A stretch of DNA of 64,000 nucleotides from Streptomyces venezuelae (GTDB taxonomy: Bacteria; Actinomycetota; Actinomycetes; Streptomycetales; Streptomycetaceae). A program made the translations under genes and the position numbers. Shown here one piece after another: positions 26,020-35,500 of the stretch (positions are counted from its first letter, which is position 1; each line of letters begins with the position of its first letter). The stretch lies in the NCBI RefSeq assembly GCF_008642315.1, contig NZ_CP029192.1, forward strand, positions 7,626,001-7,690,000. Direction: 5' to 3'. The notes below the pieces were generated by a model, which was given only the letters and a program-made list of their open reading frames with translations, did not search any database and was not told the origin of the DNA.

Positions 26020-26802
26020 ATGAGCACGAGCACCACCACGCACACCAGCACCACCACCGAGCAGTTCACCGGGAAGACCGCCCTGGTCACCGGCGCCGCA
26101 TCCGGCATCGGCCTGGAGGTCGCCCGCCGTCTCGCCGCGGCGGGAGCGGCGGTCGTCGTCGCCGACTTCAACGAACAGGGCGCCCACGACGTCGCCCGCG
26201 CGCTCACCGAGGACGGCGCACGCGCCGCGGCCGTACGCGTCGACGTCACCGACCCCGAATCGGTGCGCCACGCCGTCGACTTCACCGTCGAGACCTTCGG
26301 CGGCCTGCACCTCGCCGTCAACAACGCCGGGATCGCCGGCGCCTCCGCCCCCACCGGCGAGTACGGGATCGAGGACTGGCAGCGCGTCATCGACACCAAC
26401 CTCAACGGCGTCTTCTACTCGCTCCGCCACGAGCTGCCGCACCTCGTCGCCGCGGGCGGCGGCGCCGTCGTCAACATGTCGTCGATCCTCGGCACGAACG
26501 GCTTCGCCGGCTCCGCCGCGTACTCCGCGGCCAAGCACGCGGTCGTCGGCCTGACCAAGACCGCCGCCGTCGAGTACGCGGCCCGCGGCGTCCGCGTCAA
26601 CGCCGTCGCCCCCGGCTTCATCGACACCCCGCTGCTCAAGGGCGACGAGGAACAGCGCAGCCGGCTCGTCGCCCTCCACCCCCAGGGCCGTCTCGGCACC
26701 GCCGAGGAGGTCGCCGACCTCACCCTGTTCCTGCTCTCGGACCACGCGTCGTTCATCAACGGCAGCTACCACCTGGTGGACGGCGGCTATGCGGCCCGTT
26801 GA
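26020..26802 (+). CDS. Short-chain dehydrogenase/reductase (classical SDR)
   Basis: This 260-residue NAD(P)-dependent oxidoreductase has the cofactor motif TGAASGIG, NNAG, the catalytic Ser in NMSSILG, YSAAKHA with the catalytic Tyr and Lys, and PGFIDTP. ATG 26020 is chosen. A GTG at 26002 overlaps the TetR stop but has no ribosome site. The N-terminus has a Thr-rich, low-complexity stretch (residues 2-13) mirroring the Thr-rich end of the TetR protein, so ACC-type repeats span the junction. It probably oxidises a secondary alcohol to a ketone (or the reverse), in one pathway with the alcohol dehydrogenase downstream. Confidence 0.9.
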   Translation: MSTSTTTHTSTTTEQFTGKTALVTGAASGIGLEVARRLAAAGAAVVVADFNEQGAHDVARALTEDGARAAAVRVDVTDPESVRHAVDFTVETFGGLHLAVNNAGIAGASAPTGEYGIEDWQRVIDTNLNGVFYSLRHELPHLVAAGGGAVVNMSSILGTNGFAGSAAYSAAKHAVVGLTKTAAVEYAARGVRVNAVAPGFIDTPLLKGDEEQRSRLVALHPQGRLGTAEEVADLTLFLLSDHASFINGSYHLVDGGYAAR

Positions 26803-26806
26803 GACG

Positions 26807-27847
26807 ATGAAAGCCGTCCAGTACCGCACCGTCGGCGCCGCCCCCGAGGTGGTCACGGTCCCGCGCCCCGAACCGGGGCCGGGCCAAGTGCTCCTGAAGG
26901 TCACCGCGGCGGGCGTCTGCCACTCCGACATCGCCGTGATGAGCCGGCCCGCCGAAGCCCTGGGCTTCCCGCTGCCGCTCACCCTCGGCCACGAGGGCGC
27001 GGGGACCGTCGCCGCGCTCGGCGACGGCGTCACCGGGCTCGCGCTCGGCGACTCCGTGGCCGTGTACGGGCCGTGGGGCTGCGGCACCTGCCTCATGTGC
27101 GCGCAGGGCAAGGAGAACTACTGCACGCGCGCCGCCGAGCTCGGCATCCGCCCGCCGGGGCTCGGGGCGCCCGGCGCCATCGCCGAGTACATGATCGTGG
27201 ACGATCCGCGCCACCTCGTGCCGCTGGACGGCCTCGACCCGGTGACGGCGGTCCCGCTCACCGACGCGGGCCTCACCCCGTACCACGCCGTCAAGACGTC
27301 ACTGCCCAAGCTGACGCCCGGCAGCACCGCCGTGGTCATCGGCTCCGGCGGCCTCGGACACGTCGCCATCCAGCTGCTGCGCGCGCTGACCCCGGCACGG
27401 GTGATCGCCCTCGATGTCACCGAGGAGAAGCTGGCGCTCGCCCGTGAGGTCGGCGCCCACGAGACGGTCCTGTCGGACGCGGCGGCCGCGGCCCGGGTCC
27501 GCGAACTGACCGGCGGGCTGGGCGCCCAGGCCGTGTTCGACTTCGTCGGCGCGCCGCCCACCACCGCGACCGCCGCCGCGTGCGCCGCGGTGGAGGCGGA
27601 CGTCACCCTCGTCGGCATCGGCGGCGGCACCGCGCCCGTCGGCTTCGGCACGACCCCCTTCGACGCCGCCTTCCGCGCCCCCTACTGGGGCAGCAGGTCG
27701 GAGCTGGTCGAGGTCCTGGACCTGGCCAGGTCCGGCGTCCTCGACGTCCACGTGGAGACGTACGCCCTGGACGACGCCCCGACGGCGTACGAACTCCTCC
27801 ACGCGGGCCGTGTGCACGGCAGGGCGGTCATCCTCCCCAACGGCTAG
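26807..27847 (+). CDS. Zinc-dependent alcohol dehydrogenase (MDR family)
   Basis: This 346-residue medium-chain dehydrogenase has catalytic zinc ligands in GVCHSD and GHEGAG. Its structural zinc lobe is CGTCLMCAQGKENYC, the four-cysteine pattern. The Rossmann motif is IGSGGLGHVAIQ. ATG 26807 gives the usual N-terminus MKAVQYRTV and lies just after the SDR stop; ATG 26789 overlaps the SDR gene by 14 bp and is possible. It probably handles primary or secondary alcohols with NAD. Its 3' end overlaps the end of the converging narI gene by 20 bp. Confidence 0.9.
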   Translation: MKAVQYRTVGAAPEVVTVPRPEPGPGQVLLKVTAAGVCHSDIAVMSRPAEALGFPLPLTLGHEGAGTVAALGDGVTGLALGDSVAVYGPWGCGTCLMCAQGKENYCTRAAELGIRPPGLGAPGAIAEYMIVDDPRHLVPLDGLDPVTAVPLTDAGLTPYHAVKTSLPKLTPGSTAVVIGSGGLGHVAIQLLRALTPARVIALDVTEEKLALAREVGAHETVLSDAAAAARVRELTGGLGAQAVFDFVGAPPTTATAAACAAVEADVTLVGIGGGTAPVGFGTTPFDAAFRAPYWGSRSELVEVLDLARSGVLDVHVETYALDDAPTAYELLHAGRVHGRAVILPNG

Positions 27848-28553
27848 GGGCAGCTCCCTCCCGGCGCCCCGCCGGCACCCCGCGCGACCGGTAGACGACG
27901 TAGGGGCGGGCCAGGTAGCCGACCGGTGCCGTGAAGGCGTGCACCAGGCGGCTGAACGGCCACAGGGTGAACAGGGCCATGCCGAGCAGGGCGTGGACCT
28001 GGTAGGCGAGCGGGGCGCCCGCCATGGCGGAGACGTCGGGGTCGAGGGCGAACAGCGAGCGGAACCACACCGACACCCCGAGGCGGTAGTCGTAGGAGTG
28101 GGGCCGCAGTGTGGTGGCCGTGGCGACGAGCCCGGCCAGGATCACGCAGAGCAGGACCGGCAGGACGACGCGGTCGCTGCGGCTGGTCGCCCCGCGCACG
28201 GCGGGCACACGCAGCCGTCGGTGGATGAGGATCGCGAGGCCCGCGAGGGTGGCGAGGCCCGCCGTGCCGCCCACGAACAGGGCGTTGAGGTGGTACATCC
28301 ACTCGTGGACGTGGGCGCGTTCGGTGAGCGACTCGGGGATCAGCAGCCCGATGGCGTGCCCGGCCACCACGAACAGCAGCCCGTAGTGGAACAGCGGGCC
28401 GCCGATGCTCAGCAGCCGGTGCTCGTGCAGCTGACTGGAGCGCGTGGTGAAACCGAACCGGTCGTACCGGTAGCGCCAGGCCGTGCCGGTGACCATGACG
28501 ACGAGGACGAGATAGGGCAGTACGCCCCACAGGGCGATGCGCAGATGGTTCAC
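27828..28553 (-). CDS. narI: Respiratory nitrate reductase gamma subunit (cytochrome b)
   Basis: This 241-residue integral membrane protein has five hydrophobic helices. NarI features include WRYRYDRFGFTTRSSQL after TM1, the histidine-bearing FHYGLLFVVAGHAIG, and the late HALLGMALFTLWPFSRLVH, which supply di-heme ligands. It takes electrons from menaquinol and passes them to NarH. GTG 28553 overlaps the narJ stop (GTGA), so it is translationally coupled. It is the last gene of narGHJI. Confidence 0.95.
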   Translation of the reverse strand: MNHLRIALWGVLPYLVLVVMVTGTAWRYRYDRFGFTTRSSQLHEHRLLSIGGPLFHYGLLFVVAGHAIGLLIPESLTERAHVHEWMYHLNALFVGGTAGLATLAGLAILIHRRLRVPAVRGATSRSDRVVLPVLLCVILAGLVATATTLRPHSYDYRLGVSVWFRSLFALDPDVSAMAGAPLAYQVHALLGMALFTLWPFSRLVHAFTAPVGYLARPYVVYRSRGVPAGRREGAAPSRWGG

Positions 28554-29182
28554 CGGGAGGTCTCCTCGGCGTGCGGGGCGTCGGGTACCGGCCGGAGCCG
28601 GGGGAAGGGAAGGAGGCCGACCGACTCGGCGGGCGGGCCCGTGCGGGCGAGGCGCAGGGCCGCCTCGCGGGTTGCGGGTCCGGGGCCGGGCAGGGTGCGG
28701 CAGACCGCCTCGACGATGTCGGCGTAGGGGCTCTCGTAGGCCGTGAGGCCGAAGCGGAGGAGTTCGAGTGCGGGCCGGTGTTCGGCGAGCAGCCGCTCCC
28801 CGGCTTCCGGGGAGCGGGCGGCGAACTCCAGCATCAGGGGCAGGAAGTCGGGGAGTTCGTCCGCGGGCGGGCGCCAGCCGTGGTCGCGGTAGAGCGACTT
28901 GAGCCCGGCCATGGTGGTGCCGCGCCTGCGGGTGTCCCCGTCGGTGTAGTACGTCAGGTACAGGCAGCGTCGGCGGCTGCGGTCGAACGTGGCGACGTAC
29001 CGGGCGGCGAGTTCGAGCGGCGCCGTGCCGTCGACGCGGGCGCAGAACTGCCGCAGCAGCCGGATGTCGGCGCCCGGCACGGGTTCGAGTGCCGAGCGCA
29101 CGGTGTCGAGGCGCCCGGGCCAGTCCCGGTCCGGGTAGCCGAGCAGCAGGGAAGCGGCCTGATGAACGACGGCTCGGTTCAC
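28550..29182 (-). CDS. narJ: Nitrate reductase assembly chaperone (delta subunit)
   Basis: This 210-residue cytoplasmic TorD/NarJ-type chaperone helps to load the molybdenum cofactor into NarG before membrane attachment. The family pattern is visible: QAASLLLGYPDRDW at the start, YVATFDRSRRRCLYLTYY in the middle, and LPDFLPLMLEFAA. GTG 29182 overlaps the narH stop by 4 bp (GTGA), and the gene overlaps narI by the same arrangement. It is not expected in the final enzyme. Confidence 0.95.
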   Translation of the reverse strand: MNRAVVHQAASLLLGYPDRDWPGRLDTVRSALEPVPGADIRLLRQFCARVDGTAPLELAARYVATFDRSRRRCLYLTYYTDGDTRRRGTTMAGLKSLYRDHGWRPPADELPDFLPLMLEFAARSPEAGERLLAEHRPALELLRFGLTAYESPYADIVEAVCRTLPGPGPATREAALRLARTGPPAESVGLLPFPRLRPVPDAPHAEETSR

Positions 29183-30837
29183 CGGGCGTCGCCCTCCGCG
29201 CTCGGGAAGAGCCCTTCGGGGCGGCCGCTGCCGTCCCAGTTCAGGAGGTTGACCCGGTTGCGCAGCGAGGTCCCCGCGTGCTCCGGTTCCCTGCCGGACG
29301 CCGGCGGGCCCGATGCCGGTGCGCCCAGGGGGATGTGGAAGGCGTCCGGGTCGTACATGCCGGGCCCGTCCTGGCCGTCCAGGCCGCACCCGGCGTCGAG
29401 GTCGTCGGAGCCGGGGACCGGCGCGGTGTAGCTGGTGGGGACCACGTACCGCTCGTCGTACTTGGCGAGGGCGAGCAGCCGGTACATCGCCTCGATCTCG
29501 TCGGCGTCCATGCCGACGGCACGGGCGATGGCGGGGTCCTGCTCCTCGCCGAGATTGACACGCCGCATGTGGGAGCGCATCGCCGCGAGCCGGCACAGCG
29601 CCGCCTCCACGGGTGCCGGGTCGCCCGCGGTGAACAGTTCCGCGAGGTAGCCGACGGGGATGCGCAGCGAGTCGATGGCGGCGAAGAGTTTGGCCGGGTC
29701 CTCGCCGTCGTGTCCGGTGGCGGTCAGCGACTCGACGACGGGCGACAGCGGCGGGACGTACCAGACCATCGGCATGGTGCGGTACTCGGGATGCAGTGGC
29801 AGCGCCACCCTGTGGCGGCTGATGAGTGCGTGCACCGGAGAGCGTCGGGCGGCGGTCACCCAGTCGTGGGGGATGCCGGACGCCTCGGCGGCGCGCGCCA
29901 CCTCGGGGTCGTCGGGGTCGAGGAAGCAGTCCAACTGGGCCTGGTAGAGGCCCTGTTCGTCGTCCGTCGCCGCGGCCTCGCCGACCTTGTCGGCGTCGTA
30001 CAGGATGACGCCGAGATAGCGCAGGCGGCCCACGCACGTCTCGGAGCACACGGTCGGCAGGCCGGCTTCGATGCGCGGGTAGCACATCGTGCACTTCTCG
30101 GCCTTGCCGCTGCGGTGGTTGAAGTACACCTTCTTGTACGGGCAGCCGCTCACGCACATGCGCCAGCCGCGGCAGCGGTCCTGGTCGACGAGGACGATGC
30201 CGTCCTCGATGCGCTTGTAGAGGGCACCCGACGGGCACACCGCGACGCACGACGGGTTGAGGCAGTGCTCGCAGATCCGCGGCAGGTAGAACATGAACGC
30301 CTGCTCGTACTCCAGACGCACCTGGTCGTTCATCTTCTTCAACACCGGGTCACCGGCGAGGTGTTCGGGTCCACCGCCCAGGTCGTCGTCCCAGTTCGGC
30401 CCCCAGGTCACCGCGGTGGGCTCGCCGTCGACCAGGGAACGCGGCCGTGCGGTGGGCACGTCGTCGCCGAGGGGGGCGGTGGTGAGGGTCTCGTAGTCGT
30501 ACGTCCACGGCTCGTAGTAGTCGTCGAGCGCGGGGAGTTCGGGGTTGGCGAAGAGCCGGGCCAGGCGCCGGGCGCGGCCGCCGCCCCGGGGGACGAGCCG
30601 GCCGCGTTTGAGCTGCCAGCCGCCCCGCCACTTCTCCTGGTCCTCGTAGCCGCGCGGGTAGCCCTGGCCGGGGCGCGTCTCGACGTTGTTGAACCACACG
30701 TACTCGGTGCCGGCCCGGTTGGTCCAGGTCTGTTTGCAGGTGACCGAGCAGGTGTGGCAGCCGATGCACTTGTCGAGGTTCATCACCATGGCCACCTGCG
30801 CCATGACCCGCCCGACAGTGACTCCGTCACGGGGCAT
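29179..30837 (-). CDS. narH: Respiratory nitrate reductase beta subunit (iron-sulfur)
   Basis: This 552-residue electron-transfer subunit has four cysteine clusters: CIGCHTCSVTC, CEHCLNPSCVAVC, CRGWRMCVSGC (the Trp-containing set that makes the [3Fe-4S] cluster) and CTMCYPRIEAGLPTVCSETC. Together they hold three [4Fe-4S] and one [3Fe-4S] centres linking NarI to NarG. Its ATG overlaps the narG stop by one base (TGATG), and GAGGTG inside the narG end serves as ribosome site. The C-terminal extension after RVNLLNWDG is ordinary. Confidence 0.97.
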   Translation of the reverse strand: MPRDGVTVGRVMAQVAMVMNLDKCIGCHTCSVTCKQTWTNRAGTEYVWFNNVETRPGQGYPRGYEDQEKWRGGWQLKRGRLVPRGGGRARRLARLFANPELPALDDYYEPWTYDYETLTTAPLGDDVPTARPRSLVDGEPTAVTWGPNWDDDLGGGPEHLAGDPVLKKMNDQVRLEYEQAFMFYLPRICEHCLNPSCVAVCPSGALYKRIEDGIVLVDQDRCRGWRMCVSGCPYKKVYFNHRSGKAEKCTMCYPRIEAGLPTVCSETCVGRLRYLGVILYDADKVGEAAATDDEQGLYQAQLDCFLDPDDPEVARAAEASGIPHDWVTAARRSPVHALISRHRVALPLHPEYRTMPMVWYVPPLSPVVESLTATGHDGEDPAKLFAAIDSLRIPVGYLAELFTAGDPAPVEAALCRLAAMRSHMRRVNLGEEQDPAIARAVGMDADEIEAMYRLLALAKYDERYVVPTSYTAPVPGSDDLDAGCGLDGQDGPGMYDPDAFHIPLGAPASGPPASGREPEHAGTSLRNRVNLLNWDGSGRPEGLFPSAEGDAR

Positions 30838-33800
30838 CAGTACTGCACCTCCTGGGCGCGGCGCCGGATGACGGTGACCGCGTCGCGCTGGTTGCCGGTG
30901 GGGCCGTAGTAGTTGGGCGCGAAGCTGAGCTGCGCGTGGCCGCCGATCAGGTGCGTCGGCTTGATCAGGAGCTTGGTGAGCGCGTTGTGGACGCCGCCGC
31001 GCCGCCCGGTCGCCTCGGACTTGGGCACGTTCACCATGCGTTCCTGGACGTGGTACATGAACACCGTGCCGGGCGGCATGCGGTGGGAGACGACCGCGCG
31101 GGCCACGACCACGCCGTTGGCGTTGTGCGCCTCGATCCAGTCGTTGTCGGCCACGCCGATCGACGCGGCGTCGTCGACGCCGATCCAGATGACGGGGCCG
31201 CCGCGGGCCAGCGTCTGCATCAGCAGGTTCTCCTGGTACTCGGAGTGGATCGACCACTTGGAGTGGGGCGTCAGATAGCGCACCGTCACGGAACGTCCGC
31301 CATCGGGGTCGGCCGTCGGCTGCTCGCCGAGACCGGACAGGTTCAACGGCGGCCGGTAGATCGGGAGTTGTTCGCCGTACTCGGCGATCCACGGATGGTC
31401 GAGGTAGAAGTGCTGGCGGCCGGTGAGGGTGTGCCAGGGCTTGAAGTGCTCCGTGTTGATCGTGAAGGGGGAGTAGCGGCGCTCGGGGCCCTCCTTGCCC
31501 GACCACTCGAAGCTCGCGCCGACCTGCACCGGCCGCGCCTGCGTGTCGGAGAACGTCACGCGCCGCTCGGCCACGGAGGCCGCGAGCTCGCCGAGGCCCG
31601 TGTCGGCGCCGCAGCGCTCGGCGAGCCGGTCGAAGCCCTCGGCGGCGAGCCGCCCGTTCGTGGTGCCGGACAGGGCGAGGATCGCCTCGCACATCTTGAC
31701 GTCCGTGTCGAGGAGGGGACGTGTGCGCGCCGGCCCGCGCGTCGCCGTGCCGCAGCGGGTGCCGAGCCACTCGATCTCCGGCAGCGGCCGCACGGTCACC
31801 CCCTTGACCGTGATGCCCTCCTCGCCGGTGAGCGGTCCGAGCGCGGCCATCTTGTCGCCGATGGCGGTGTAGTCGCGCTCCACGAGGGTGAATCGGGGGC
31901 CCGTGGGTCCGTCGGGCGGTGCCTCGCCGGGCGTGTCGTGCTGCAAGGGAGTGGCGACCAGGTCGTGGGCCACGTCCAGACGGCCCTCGGCGAGGCGGCC
32001 GACCTCGCGGGCCAGGCCGTGGAAGATCTCGAAGTCGGTGCGGGCCTGCCACGGCGGGTCGATGGCGGGGGAGAAGGCGTGCACGTAGGGGTGCATGTCC
32101 GTGCTGGACAGGTCGTGCTTCTCGTACCACGTGGCCGCGGGCAGCACGAGGTCGGCGAAGAGCGTGGTCGACGTCATGCGGAAGTCCAGCGCGAGCAGCA
32201 GGTCGACCTTCCCGCGCGGAGCGTCGTCCCGCCACGTCACCTCGCGCGGCCGCCCGTCGGGCGGCGCCTCCTCGGCGCTCGCGTTGTCGGACGCGCCGAG
32301 CAGGTGCCGCAGGAAGTACTCGTTGCCCTTGGCGGAGGAGCCGATGAGGTTGGCACGCCAAACGGTGAGCACGCGAGGCCAGTTGGCCGGATCGTCCGGA
32401 TCCTCGCAGGCGTACGCGAGGCGCCCCGCGTCGCGTTCGGCCGCCACCCAGCCCGCCGGGTCGGCCCCCGACTCGTGCAGCCGCCGCCCCAGGTCCAGGG
32501 GGTTGGCGCCGAACGTCGGGTAGGAGGGCATCCAGCCCTGCCGGACGGAACGGGCCACAAGGTCGGCGGTGTGCAGGCCGGAGAGGGCGCCCGGCGCGGT
32601 GGGCGCCGCCAGGGCGTCCGCGGTGAACTTCTCGTACCGCCACTGGTCGGTGTTCAGGTACCAGTACGGCGTCCCGGCCATCTGCCGCGAGGGCCGCACC
32701 CAGTCCGACGCCGTGGCGACCTGCTGCCAGCCCGCGTACGGCCGCACCTTCTCCTGCCCCACGTAGTGCGCCCAGCCGCCGCCGTTCACGCCCTGGCAGC
32801 CGGTGAGCAGCAGCAGCGAGAGGAACGACCGGTAGATGGTGTCCGAGTGGAACCAGTGGTTGGTGCCGGCCCCCATCACGATCATGCAGCGCCCCCGCGT
32901 CTGCTCCGCGGTACGGGCGAACTCCCGCGCCGCGCGCACCACGGCCTGCGCGGGCACCGACGTGACCGCCTCCTGCCAGGCCGGGGTGCAGGGCGTGGTC
33001 GCGTCCTCGTACGACACGGCCGCCTCCTCGGCCGTCGTGGCACCCAACCCGGCGCGTCCCACGCTGTACTGAGCGAGCATCAGGTCGAAGACGGTGGTCA
33101 CCAGATACCCGTCGACGCGCAGCGCGGGCACCGTGCGCCGCACGGTGGCGCCCTCCTCGTCGAAGCGGGGCAGCACCACCTCGGCGGTCTCCGTGCCGGG
33201 GTGCCCGAGCAGGGTCAGGAGCGGGTCGATGTCCCCCAGGTCGAGGTTCCAGCGCCCCTCTCCGTCCTTGCCCCAGCGGTCGCCCAGGGTGCCGTTGGGG
33301 ACGGCGGGACGGCCGGTGGCCGCGTCGTGGACGACGGGCATCCAGCGCCGCGACTCGGCCTTGGCGTCCTTGGCCAGGTCGAGGTCCCTGGCGGTGACGA
33401 ACGCGCCGGGAACGCGGGCGCCGGTGCCGTGCGCCTCGCTCCCCGGCTCGTCGAGCGCGATGAGGAACGGCAGGTCGGTGAAGCGTTTGACGTAGTCCGT
33501 GAAGTACGGCACCTGCCGCTCCACGAAGCACTCCCGCAGGATGACGTGCCCCATCGCCATGGCCAGTGCGCCGTCGGTGCCCGGGTGCGGGTGCAGCCAC
33601 TCGTCGGCGAACTTCGTCGCGTCCGCGTAGTCCGGCGACACCACGACGACCTTCTGCCCCCGGTAGCGCGCCTCGGCCATCCAGTGGGCGTCGGGCGTAC
33701 GGGTGACGGGGACGTTGGAGCCCCACAGCATCAGGTACGCGGCGTCCCACCAGTCACCCGACTCCGGAACGTCGGTCTGGTCGCCGAAGACCTGCGGGGA

Positions 33801-34526
33801 GGCGATCGGCAGGTCCGCGTACCAGTCGTAGAAGGAGAGCATCGGGGCGCCGATGAGGGAGTGGAAGCGGGCCCCGACGGCGTGCGAGGCCATCGACATC
33901 GCGGGGATCGGCGAGAACCCGGCGATGCGGTCGGGCCCGTACTCCTTGAGCGTGTGGACGTGCGCGGCGGCCGCGATCTCCAGCGCCTCGTCCCAGCCGA
34001 TCCGCACCAGGCCGCCCTTGCCGCGCGCCGATTGGTAGCGGCGCCGCTGATCCGGATCGCCGGTGACCTCCCCCCAGGCCGCGACCGCGTCGCCGCCGAG
34101 GCGTCGCTTGGCGGCGCGGAACATCTCCACGAGGACGCCGCGGGCGTGCGGGTAGCGGACGCGCGTCGGGGAGTACGTGTACCAGGAGAACGACGCGCCG
34201 CGCGGGCACCCCCGCGGCTCGTAGTCCGGGCGGTCGGCTCCCGCCGAGGGGTAGTCGGTCGCCTGTGTCTCCCACGTGATGAGGCCGTCCTTGACGTACA
34301 CCTGCCAGGAACACGAGCCGGTGCAGTTCACGCCGTGGGTGGAGCGCACCACCTTGTCGTGCGCCCAACGGTCGCGGTACGGGCTGTCGTTGACTCCCTG
34401 ATCGGTGCGGAACACCGCCCTGCTGTCGGGCGTGGTCGGCGCCCTCTGCAGCAACTGTCCCGCGGCGAAAAGGCGTTCTGCGGCATCCGCCGCGATACGC
34501 TCCGCCTTCGCCCTGGCACGTCCCAT
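30837..34526 (-). CDS. narG: Respiratory nitrate reductase alpha subunit (molybdopterin)
   Basis: This 1229-residue catalytic subunit is of typical NarG length. The N-terminal FS0 iron-sulfur site uses THGVNCTGSCSW and GCPRGASF (one His and three Cys). YDWYADLP contains the Mo-ligand Asp region. The molybdo-bis-MGD domains follow, ending in VHNALTKLLIKPTHLIGGH. It reduces nitrate to nitrite on the cytoplasmic face. ATG 34526 has GGGGAG about eight bases upstream and the expected N-terminal MGRARAKAERI; a 58-codon upstream extension is rejected. No narK transporter is adjacent, unlike in many bacteria. S. coelicolor is known to carry three nar operons, so this may be one of several. Confidence 0.97.
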   Translation of the reverse strand: MGRARAKAERIAADAAERLFAAGQLLQRAPTTPDSRAVFRTDQGVNDSPYRDRWAHDKVVRSTHGVNCTGSCSWQVYVKDGLITWETQATDYPSAGADRPDYEPRGCPRGASFSWYTYSPTRVRYPHARGVLVEMFRAAKRRLGGDAVAAWGEVTGDPDQRRRYQSARGKGGLVRIGWDEALEIAAAAHVHTLKEYGPDRIAGFSPIPAMSMASHAVGARFHSLIGAPMLSFYDWYADLPIASPQVFGDQTDVPESGDWWDAAYLMLWGSNVPVTRTPDAHWMAEARYRGQKVVVVSPDYADATKFADEWLHPHPGTDGALAMAMGHVILRECFVERQVPYFTDYVKRFTDLPFLIALDEPGSEAHGTGARVPGAFVTARDLDLAKDAKAESRRWMPVVHDAATGRPAVPNGTLGDRWGKDGEGRWNLDLGDIDPLLTLLGHPGTETAEVVLPRFDEEGATVRRTVPALRVDGYLVTTVFDLMLAQYSVGRAGLGATTAEEAAVSYEDATTPCTPAWQEAVTSVPAQAVVRAAREFARTAEQTRGRCMIVMGAGTNHWFHSDTIYRSFLSLLLLTGCQGVNGGGWAHYVGQEKVRPYAGWQQVATASDWVRPSRQMAGTPYWYLNTDQWRYEKFTADALAAPTAPGALSGLHTADLVARSVRQGWMPSYPTFGANPLDLGRRLHESGADPAGWVAAERDAGRLAYACEDPDDPANWPRVLTVWRANLIGSSAKGNEYFLRHLLGASDNASAEEAPPDGRPREVTWRDDAPRGKVDLLLALDFRMTSTTLFADLVLPAATWYEKHDLSSTDMHPYVHAFSPAIDPPWQARTDFEIFHGLAREVGRLAEGRLDVAHDLVATPLQHDTPGEAPPDGPTGPRFTLVERDYTAIGDKMAALGPLTGEEGITVKGVTVRPLPEIEWLGTRCGTATRGPARTRPLLDTDVKMCEAILALSGTTNGRLAAEGFDRLAERCGADTGLGELAASVAERRVTFSDTQARPVQVGASFEWSGKEGPERRYSPFTINTEHFKPWHTLTGRQHFYLDHPWIAEYGEQLPIYRPPLNLSGLGEQPTADPDGGRSVTVRYLTPHSKWSIHSEYQENLLMQTLARGGPVIWIGVDDAASIGVADNDWIEAHNANGVVVARAVVSHRMPPGTVFMYHVQERMVNVPKSEATGRRGGVHNALTKLLIKPTHLIGGHAQLSFAPNYYGPTGNQRDAVTVIRRRAQEVQY

Positions 34527-34759
34527 TCCTCGGACTCCCCTCGGGGACCGGCTTGCCGGAGCGGTCACCTCCGGCCTGCGTGTTTCCACGAACGAGCTCA
34601 GAGTCCTCTTGCTCCGTCCGCGATGTGGAATCCATTCAGGCCAGTTGGTTGTACCTAGAAGTTGTTTTTCCGGTTCTTGGTACGGACCAGTGCCGGGCAA
34701 GGCCGGACCAGCACGGTCCCTTTACCGGGAGAAGGTGCACGCTGGCACGATGGCCGCCC
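34527..34759. other. Intergenic region between narG and divergent nucleotidyltransferase
   Basis: This 233-bp gap must contain the nar promoter. It is locally less GC-rich around 34640-34690. GTACC (34651-34655) and GGTAC (34679-34683) form a spaced inverted repeat. I cannot identify a defined Rex, DevR or NarL box by eye. Confidence 0.4.
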
Positions 34760-35497
34760 ATGAACCGTCACACGAGCCCCACCGCCCAGGCCTCGCGCCT
34801 CGTCGCCGAGCTCTTCCCCGACGCGCTCGGCGCTGTCCTCGGCGGCTCGGCCGCGCAGGGGCGCGCCGCCGCGACGAGCGACCTCGACGTGGCCGTCCTC
34901 CTGCCCGACTCCGACCTCAGCCGCCGCGAAGTGATACGCCACGAGGAACGTCCCGTCGAGTTGTTCCTCACCACGCTCGCGGACGTGCCGGAGTTCTTCG
35001 CGTGGGACAGGGCCCGCCGACGCGGCACGGTCCTCTTCATCCACGCAGAAGGCCTGCCGCTGCTCGACCCCCACGGCCATGTCGCCCGCACCCGCGCGCA
35101 GGCCCGCGCCGTGCTCGCCGCCGGGCCGCCGCCCCTCACCCCCGACGAAGCGGAACGCGACCGCTACGCCCTCACCTGCTTCATGGACGACCTGGCCGAC
35201 ACCGCGGCCGACACCTCACCGGGCCGGCGCTACGAACAGCTCGCCCTCGCCGACCTCGCCCTCGGCAAGGCGGCGCACCTCCTCACCGCCCACCACAACG
35301 CCTGGACCGGCATCGGCAAGTGGCTGCCCCGCAGGCTGCTCGCCGCGGACCCGGCGCGCGGAAAGGCCCTGCTGGACGGCCACCTGGCCGTGGCCGAGCG
35401 TGCCGATCCGGTACCGCTCATGGCCGCCGTCGAGGACGTGCTCCGCCTGTTCGGCGGGCCCCTGCGGGAGGGGTACGCGCAGCGCTGGCGTCCCTGA
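34760..35497 (+). CDS. Nucleotidyltransferase-domain protein (kanamycin nucleotidyltransferase-like)
   Basis: This 245-residue protein has an N-terminal Pol-beta-type nucleotidyltransferase domain. GGSAAQGRAAATSDLDVAVL gives the GS-x-DxD metal-binding motif, and a third acidic residue is plausible in RPVELFLTT. The remainder is helical (HEPN-like in appearance: DRYALTCFMDDL, LALGKAAHLLTAHHNAW). Such fusions include aminoglycoside nucleotidyltransferases and MNT/HEPN toxin-antitoxin relatives in single-chain form. ATG 34760 is the only good start; its ribosome site is weak. The substrate is unknown. It is divergent from nar and converges on glgB with 3 bp between. Confidence 0.75.
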   Translation: MNRHTSPTAQASRLVAELFPDALGAVLGGSAAQGRAAATSDLDVAVLLPDSDLSRREVIRHEERPVELFLTTLADVPEFFAWDRARRRGTVLFIHAEGLPLLDPHGHVARTRAQARAVLAAGPPPLTPDEAERDRYALTCFMDDLADTAADTSPGRRYEQLALADLALGKAAHLLTAHHNAWTGIGKWLPRRLLAADPARGKALLDGHLAVAERADPVPLMAAVEDVLRLFGGPLREGYAQRWRP

Positions 35498-35500
35498 GCG

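Noticed and set aside
30936..34658. A 1240-codon open frame on the plus strand antisense to narG
   Set aside because: It mirrors narG codon positions, has a Val/Arg/Gly-rich translation with no domain, and is a high-GC shadow. narG itself has full motifs.
34527..34700. 58-codon N-terminal extension of NarG
   Set aside because: No ribosome site; the translation does not resemble NarG, while ATG 34526 has GGGGAG and the family N-terminus.
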